Part shown: one piece after another, positions 59,468 through 64,000 of the stretch
Layout: every line of letters starts with the position of its first letter
How positions within the stretch are numbered: position 1 is the first letter of the stretch
NCBI RefSeq assembly: GCF_029962605.1
Contig: NZ_CP124750.1
Span: 1,612,001-1,676,000 of the forward strand
Direction of reading: 5' to 3'
From: Serratia sarumanii
GTDB taxonomy: Bacteria > Pseudomonadota > Gammaproteobacteria > Enterobacterales > Enterobacteriaceae
DNA length: 64,000 bases
Notes under the pieces: generated by a model
Told to the model about the DNA's origin: nothing
The model's input: only the letters and a program-made list of their open reading frames with translations
The model's database searches: none
Program-made: the position numbers and the translations under genes

Positions 59468-60373
59468 TTACGCTTTCTTTCCGCCCGCCAATACCGCCCG
59501 TTCGGTTTCTTCCCCCATGGCGATCAGCCAATCCAACACCGTTGAGAATATCGCATCCTCCTGGCCGTCGGCCTGGGTCATCAGCACGTAATCCGTCCCG
59601 TCAGGCGCAAAGCCATATGGCGCCACCAGCGCGCCGTTGACGATGTCATCCGCCACCAGCGCCAAAGGGCCGATGCCGATACCGGCGCCGGCGACCGCCG
59701 CCTGCAGGCTGAGATAGAAATGTTCGAAACGCAGCTCGTTGCCCGGCTGGATCTCGAAGCCGCTGTGGGCGCACCAGTCGCGCCAGGCGAACGGTCGCGT
59801 CTCGGTGTGGAGCAGGGTGCCGCGCAGTTCACGCCCCGCCGCGGCATGCTCCCGGCGGCAAACCGGGCCGACCCGTTCTTTGAGGAACGGGCGGGCGACC
59901 ACGTCGTCGGCGATCGGGAAATCGTTGCGGCGAATCGCCAGATCGATGCCTTCGCGCGAGAAGGCGACGGCGCCGCCGGCGGAGACCAGCTGCAGATCGC
60001 GCTCTTTCCCCACCGCCTGCTGCAAACCGGCCAGGCGCGGGATCAGCCAGCGGATCAGAAAGGTCGGCTCGCAGGAGATCACCAACGGGCGATTCTGATG
60101 ATGCCGACAGGCGCGGTCGATCGCCGACTGCAGGTTGTCCAGCCCCCGGCCGATCTCGCTCGCCAGCTCTTGCGCCTGCGGCGTCGGGTGCACCATGCGG
60201 CTGGTGCGCTGAAACAGCGCGAATCCCAGGGTCTGCTCGAATTCGCGCACCGCACGGCTGACGGCGCCGTCGGTGACGTTGAGTGATTTGGCGGCTTTCG
60301 ACACGCTGCCGTACCGCACCGTAGCTTCGAAAGCCCGTAATACCGCCAGGTTAGGCAATCTTCGTTGACGCAC
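59468..60373 (-). CDS. LysR-family regulator (GcvA-like) of the four-carbon acid sugar operon
   Basis: The 301-residue regulator has an N-terminal winged helix (LPNLAVLRAFEATVRYGSVSKA; DGAVSRAVREFEQTLGFALF) typical of the GcvA-like LysR branch, and an effector-binding domain. The GTG start at 60373 follows AGGGGGC; an in-frame TTG at 60403 overlaps a palindrome that looks like the operator and is therefore rejected. It is divergent from the kinase/PdxA2 operon and probably controls it. Confidence 0.87.
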   Translation of the reverse strand: MRQRRLPNLAVLRAFEATVRYGSVSKAAKSLNVTDGAVSRAVREFEQTLGFALFQRTSRMVHPTPQAQELASEIGRGLDNLQSAIDRACRHHQNRPLVISCEPTFLIRWLIPRLAGLQQAVGKERDLQLVSAGGAVAFSREGIDLAIRRNDFPIADDVVARPFLKERVGPVCRREHAAAGRELRGTLLHTETRPFAWRDWCAHSGFEIQPGNELRFEHFYLSLQAAVAGAGIGIGPLALVADDIVNGALVAPYGFAPDGTDYVLMTQADGQEDAIFSTVLDWLIAMGEETERAVLAGGKKA

Positions 60374-60385
60374 TGCGCCCCCTTT

Positions 60386-60406
60386 TGATTGAGTTTTTAT
60401 CAATCA
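60386..60406. promoter_or_regulatory. Candidate LysR operator
   Basis: TGATTGA and TCAATCA form a perfect inverted repeat with a 7-base GTTTTTA spacer in the short region between the LysR gene and the divergent kinase gene, a good LysR-type box. Confidence 0.55.
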
Positions 60407-60485
60407 TCGATACTACGCAAATCGTTTTTTATTGCCAGCCAAATCCGCCAAAGTGTGCATCACTTTCCACTTACGGGTAACTGCG

Positions 60486-61601
60486 ATGATTGCCATTCTC
60501 GCCGATGATCTTACCAGCGCGCTCGACGGCGCGGCCCCGTTCGCCGCGCGCGGACTGAGCGCCTGCGTCATGCTGCGCCTGCCCGATGCCGCGTTGCAGG
60601 GCGCGGAGATCGTCGCCTTCGATTTAGATTCCCGCTTCGTTTCGCCGGAGCAGGCGGAGCGGCGTTTTCGCCATGCCGCCGCCTGCGTGAAACCGGCGCG
60701 CCTCATCTACAAAACGGTGGATTCCACGCTGCGTGGCAATCTGGGGCCGGAAACGCGCGGGGCGCTGACGGGCAGCGGGCGCCGTCTCGCCATCGTCGCG
60801 CCGGCCTTCCCGGATGCCGGCCGCACCACGGTGGGCGGCCGGCAATACGTCGACGGCGTCGCGCTGGAGCAGACCGCCTTTGCGCGCGATCCGAAGAACC
60901 CGATCGTCACCAGTTACGTCATGGAGCGCATGGCGGGGCTGGAGCCGACGCGCTTTCAGGTATTCGACGCCGCAGGCAACGGCGAGCTGGATGAGCTCGT
61001 GGGGCGGATCGGCATTGCCGAACCGGTGGTGTGGGTGGGATCGCCGGGCCTGGCGGCGGCGCTGTCGCGTGCGTTGTCCTCGGAGGAGAACGCGCCGCCC
61101 GCTCAACCGCCGCTGAGAGCCCGCAAGGTGCTGGTGGCGATTGGCAGCCTGCATCCGGCGAATGACGCCCAGCTGGCAAGCCTGCGGCAGGCGGGCGCGG
61201 TGCTGGTCACGCTGCCTGAAGCGGCCGATCCCGAGGCGGTAGCGCAAGAGGTGCGAGCGGCGTTTGCGCGTGCCGATGTGGTTTGCCTGATTTCGCCCCG
61301 GGCGCGAGCGGGTGCGGCGGACCATGCCGCTGTGCTGGGCGCGGTCGTCAGCCGTTGCACGCCAGCCTTCGACGGGCTGGTGGCGACCGGCGGCGATACC
61401 GCGCGGCGCATCGTCGACGCTATGGCGGCCGGCTCATTGACGCTGTTCGGTGAGGTGGAACCCGGCGTGCCTTTCGGTTTGTTGAATCTGCCGGGCCGCA
61501 GGCTGCCGTTCGCCACCAAGGCGGGCGGTTTTGGCCGGGCCGGTACGTTGTTGAACTGCGTAACCCGGTTGCGCGCTGACCGAGAAGGAGAAGAACAATG
61601 A
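60486..61601 (+). CDS. Four-carbon acid sugar kinase (DUF1537 family, DtnK/OtnK-like)
   Basis: The 371-residue kinase has the family start MIAILADDLTSALDGAAPF with the substrate-binding DDLTG-type motif (here DDLTSA) and KTVDSTLRGNLGPE. The C-terminal ATP-binding half has LVATGGDTARRI and VEPGVPFGLL. Family members phosphorylate D-threonate, D-erythronate or related acids at O4. The length is short of the 410-430 usual for the family, with the middle segment compact. It overlaps the PdxA2 gene by four bases, the usual partner. Confidence 0.88.
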   Translation: MIAILADDLTSALDGAAPFAARGLSACVMLRLPDAALQGAEIVAFDLDSRFVSPEQAERRFRHAAACVKPARLIYKTVDSTLRGNLGPETRGALTGSGRRLAIVAPAFPDAGRTTVGGRQYVDGVALEQTAFARDPKNPIVTSYVMERMAGLEPTRFQVFDAAGNGELDELVGRIGIAEPVVWVGSPGLAAALSRALSSEENAPPAQPPLRARKVLVAIGSLHPANDAQLASLRQAGAVLVTLPEAADPEAVAQEVRAAFARADVVCLISPRARAGAADHAAVLGAVVSRCTPAFDGLVATGGDTARRIVDAMAAGSLTLFGEVEPGVPFGLLNLPGRRLPFATKAGGFGRAGTLLNCVTRLRADREGEEQ

Positions 61602-62599
61602 CCCTTTCCACCTTGCCGCTGGCGATAACGATGGGCGATCCCGCCGGCATCGGGCCGGAGATCATTGCCAAACTGGCGGCCACAGAGCGGTTGAGCACGC
61701 CTTATGTGGTGATTGGCGATGCCGGCGCACTGGCGCGCGCGGCGGCCAGTCTGGGGCTGACGCTGCCTATCCGCGAACTGCCCGCCTCGCTGGCGGGATG
61801 GGACGAAGCCTGGCGGCGGGGGGAGACCGCCGTCTATTCCGCCGGCGTTGCGCTGCCGGCGGACTTGCCCCTCGGCAGGCTCGATAAGCGCGCGGGGGCG
61901 GCGTCTTATGCCTGGGTGGTTGCCGCCATCGATCTGGCGCTGGCGGGGCGCATCGCCGGCATCGTCACTGCGCCGCTGAACAAGGAAGCGATGCGCCTGG
62001 CGGGGATCGATTATCCGGGGCACACCGAGATCCTGGCGGCGCGATCGGGCACCCAGGACTTCGCCATGATGCTGGCCAATGACGAGCTGCGGGTGATCCT
62101 GGTTTCCATTCACGTTTCGCTGCGGGACGCCATCGACGCGGCGACCGTGGAAAACGAGCTGCGCGCGTTTCATCTGGCGCAAACGGCCTGCCGGGCGTTG
62201 GGCATAGCGAAACCGCGCATTGCGGTGGCCGGCCTGAATCCGCACGCCGGTGAAAACGGCCTGTTCGGCCGCGAAGATCTTGACGTCATCGTGCCCGCCA
62301 TCGCCCTGGCGCGGGAACAGGGGTTGGACGTCAGCGGCCCCTGGCCCGGCGATACCGTTTTTATGCGCGCCCGGCGCGGGGAGTTCGACATTGTGGTCGC
62401 CCAATATCACGACCAGGGCCTGATCCCGGTGAAATATCTCGGGGTGGATCACGGCGTTAACGTCACCGTCGGCCTGCCGTTTATCCGCACCTCGGTCGAC
62501 CACGGTACGGCGTTCGATATCGCGGGCAGCGGACGGGCGGAACACGCCAGCCTGCTGTACGCCTTCCGGCAGGCGGAAAAAATGCTGCGCGCCCAATAA
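61598..62599 (+). CDS. pdxA2: PdxA2-type 4-phospho-D-threonate/erythronate dehydrogenase
   Basis: The 333-residue enzyme of the PdxA family has the start LAITMGDPAGIGPEI and metal-binding histidines in YPGHTEILA, NPHAGENGLFG and YHDQGLIPVKY. Linked to a DUF1537 kinase it is most likely PdxA2, which oxidatively decarboxylates D-threonate 4-phosphate or D-erythronate 4-phosphate to dihydroxyacetone phosphate, rather than the vitamin B6 enzyme PdxA. Start ATG overlaps the kinase stop (ATGA). Confidence 0.9.
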   Translation: MTLSTLPLAITMGDPAGIGPEIIAKLAATERLSTPYVVIGDAGALARAAASLGLTLPIRELPASLAGWDEAWRRGETAVYSAGVALPADLPLGRLDKRAGAASYAWVVAAIDLALAGRIAGIVTAPLNKEAMRLAGIDYPGHTEILAARSGTQDFAMMLANDELRVILVSIHVSLRDAIDAATVENELRAFHLAQTACRALGIAKPRIAVAGLNPHAGENGLFGREDLDVIVPAIALAREQGLDVSGPWPGDTVFMRARRGEFDIVVAQYHDQGLIPVKYLGVDHGVNVTVGLPFIRTSVDHGTAFDIAGSGRAEHASLLYAFRQAEKMLRAQ

Positions 62600-62631
62600 C
62601 TCACATCACCTGAAGACAATAAGGAAACACC

Positions 62632-63324
62632 ATGCACACACCCGAGTTTATTTTCATGCTGACGCGCAACGACAGCACGGTGCCCGATGCGCAAGCGCGG
62701 CTGCCAGAAGTGCTGGCTGCCGGCGTGAAGCATATCGGCTTTAAGGATATCGGCCTGCCGCTGGATCAACTCAAACAGTTGGCGCAGGCGATCCACGCCG
62801 GCGGCGCCACCGCGTACCTGGAAGTGGTCAGCCTGGATGAGGAAAGCGAGATGAATTCGGCGCGCGCGGCGCTGGAATTGGGCGTTGATGTATTGATGGG
62901 GGGAACGCGCCCGGAAAGCGTGCTGCCGATCATTCGTCAGTCTGACCTGCGCTACTATCCGTTCGCCGGCCGCATCAGCGGCCACCCCAGCGTGCTGGAA
63001 GGTGACATTGACGATATTGTCGCCAGCGCCCGCCAGCGCGCTGCTTTACCGGGCGTGACAGGGCTGGATCTGCTGGCCTACCGCTTTGCCGGCGACGTGC
63101 CGACGTTGATTCGGCGGGTGTGCGATGCGGTCGACAAACCGGTTTATATCGCCGGGTCTATCGACCGGGAAGATCGCATCGCCGCCGTGGTGACGGGCAA
63201 TGCGGTTGGTTTCACCGTCGGTACCGCGGCGCTGGACGGCGTGTTTCCCGCCGATAAGCCGGGGCTGACGGCGCAAATCAACGCGGTGAAATGCCTGATT
63301 GGCAATGTGATCCGCAAACTGTAA
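62632..63324 (+). CDS. TIM-barrel protein of the four-carbon acid sugar operon, function unknown
   Basis: The 230-residue protein has alternating hydrophobic strands and helices with HisA/HisF-like or phosphate-binding TIM-barrel features: FMLTRNDSTV, AGVKHIGFKDIGLPL, AYLEVVSLDEESEM, GVDVLMGGTRPE, GLDLLAYRF, KPVYIAGSIDRED, and a glycine-rich end GNAVGFTVGTAAL. This suggests a phosphorylated substrate. It lies 32 bp after pdxA2 with its own AAGGAAACACC site. No enzyme of known D-threonate or L-threonate pathways has this shape in this place. A racemase, epimerase or aldolase are options; none is shown. Confidence 0.75.
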   Translation: MHTPEFIFMLTRNDSTVPDAQARLPEVLAAGVKHIGFKDIGLPLDQLKQLAQAIHAGGATAYLEVVSLDEESEMNSARAALELGVDVLMGGTRPESVLPIIRQSDLRYYPFAGRISGHPSVLEGDIDDIVASARQRAALPGVTGLDLLAYRFAGDVPTLIRRVCDAVDKPVYIAGSIDREDRIAAVVTGNAVGFTVGTAALDGVFPADKPGLTAQINAVKCLIGNVIRKL

Positions 63325-63510
63325 CGCGTCTCCATTCGGTTCTTTCCAGGGCGATGGGGCAGTTATCTCATTCGTTGAATCATTAATTTGCATGGCTTCT
63401 CTTTTTTAATGCTCTTGCGAGCAGGCACGCCCTTGGGCGCTCGCCGACGTTTACCCGGCAACACAGCGTAATTGCCGCCAGGTTCAATATATATATAGAG
63501 GGAGTGAAAA

Positions 63511-63861
63511 ATGATTAAAGGGTTAGGGAGTGCCGTTGTGGCGGTGAGCCTGTTGTTAACCGGCTGCGGTACCTTCAGCCTGCTGCGCGATCAAAAGATC
63601 GCCGACGCTTTTCACGTCGGCGCCGACAAGCGTTCGATAAGCCGGGATTTCGGCGAGCCGATCGCCACCCTGCCGACGCTGAACGGCCAGGGGGTGTGCC
63701 ACGACTATAACCACCGCTTGCCGAACGGCACCGTGACGCCGTTCTACGTCGGCTTCAGAAACAGCGACGGCAAAGTGGTGGCCTTTGGCCCCACCACCTG
63801 CGGGGAAGCGCAGGCCAACGGCAATCTGAACAGTGATGAACCTATCAAACAGCGGTTCTAA
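63511..63861 (+). CDS. OsmE-like lipoprotein
   Basis: The 116-residue protein has a lipoprotein signal (LLLTGCG, lipidated Cys at residue 19) and a small SmpA/OmlA-type domain: SISRDFGEPIATLPTLNGQG, the Cys-containing GVCHDYNHRLPNG, FYVGFRNSDGKVVAFGPTTC. The arrangement of the two later Cys is like E. coli OsmE, whose role is unknown. TATATATAGAGGGAGTG leads into the ATG. It is monocistronic. Confidence 0.75.
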   Translation: MIKGLGSAVVAVSLLLTGCGTFSLLRDQKIADAFHVGADKRSISRDFGEPIATLPTLNGQGVCHDYNHRLPNGTVTPFYVGFRNSDGKVVAFGPTTCGEAQANGNLNSDEPIKQRF

Positions 63862-63868
63862 ACGGGCA

Positions 63869-63899
63869 TTGCTGCGCCGGCCTGTGGCCGGCGCAGCAA
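63869..63899. terminator. Strong stem-loop after the OsmE-like gene
   Basis: TTGCTGCGCCGGCC and GGCCGGCGCAGCAA form a perfect 14-bp stem around TGT, 7 bases after the stop. It lacks a clear T run on the plus strand; it probably ends or protects the transcript. Confidence 0.6.
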
Positions 63900-64000
63900 A
63901 AGCAGCCCAGCAACGTTGGGTGTGCCATTTTTTTTTCTCTATATCCCTTCTGATTTTCCGCCAGACTTTTATCTGAGATTTATTTTCCTATGGCGTTTGC

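Overview
The window looks like chromosomal DNA of Serratia, most likely S. marcescens or a very close relative. Reasons: a LipB-LipC-LipD type I exporter, an enterobacterial gnd-his junction with a hexahistidine his leader peptide, sdaCB, deoC/deoR, ecotin, and an MR/P-like fimbrial operon, all in a GC-rich backbone. No other source was available, so the species call is inference.

Layout. (1) 1-3450: end of the lipBCD protease/lipase/S-layer exporter, closed by a terminator. (2) 3467-3780: remnant of an IS200/IS605-type element. (3) 3905-14808: a visibly AT-richer O-antigen block: galE, then rmlC-rmlD, an ABC O-antigen exporter (wzm-wzt with a C-terminal carbohydrate-binding domain), a methyltransferase with a long C-terminal coiled coil, a HAD-domain protein of unknown role, and three glycosyltransferases ending with a WbbL-like rhamnosyltransferase. 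(4) 14955-23721: gnd, then the complete hisLGDCBHAFI operon on the minus strand with its attenuator. (5) 23951-29253: yeeZ, a LysR regulator and a divergent ureohydrolase / Na+ symporter / nitrilase operon, probably for a guanidino compound. (6) 29317-38911: CorA-like channel, GNAT acetyltransferase, Asd-like sugar dehydrogenase, gstB, a HAD phosphatase, an Fe(II)/2-oxoglutarate oxygenase, the reverse transsulfuration pair (cystathionine beta-synthase and gamma-lyase), and dacC (PBP6).

(7) 39011-49938: a two-armed chaperone-usher fimbrial locus. The minus arm holds a PapI/FaeA-like regulator, a tip-adhesin-like protein and a minor pilin. The plus arm holds the major pilin, minor pilins, usher and chaperone, followed by a lipoprotein, a coiled-coil FkpA/Mip-like FKBP and a LuxR regulator, the last two coupled by ATGA overlaps. 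The intergenic region carries three GATC sites, one in the context ACGATC, suggesting Pap-like epigenetic control. (8) 49993-52751: sdaC-sdaB serine uptake and deamination. (9) 53731-56378: deoC-deoR with palindromic DeoR-type operators and a divergent aldose-epimerase-like gene. (10) 56416-59407: two PAP2 phosphatases, an exported MTA/SAH-nucleosidase-like protein and ecotin. (11) 59468-63324: a LysR regulator divergent from a four-carbon acid sugar kinase / PdxA2 dehydrogenase / TIM-barrel operon. (12) 63511-63861: an OsmE-like lipoprotein.

How the parts work together: envelope and secretion functions (Lip exporter, O antigen, fimbriae, PAP2 phosphatases, PBP6, ecotin) alternate with small catabolic operons, each beside its own regulator. 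The most interesting unexplained units are the coiled-coil methyltransferase of the O-antigen cluster, the FKBP/lipoprotein/LuxR tail of the fimbrial operon, and the two orphan catabolic operons.
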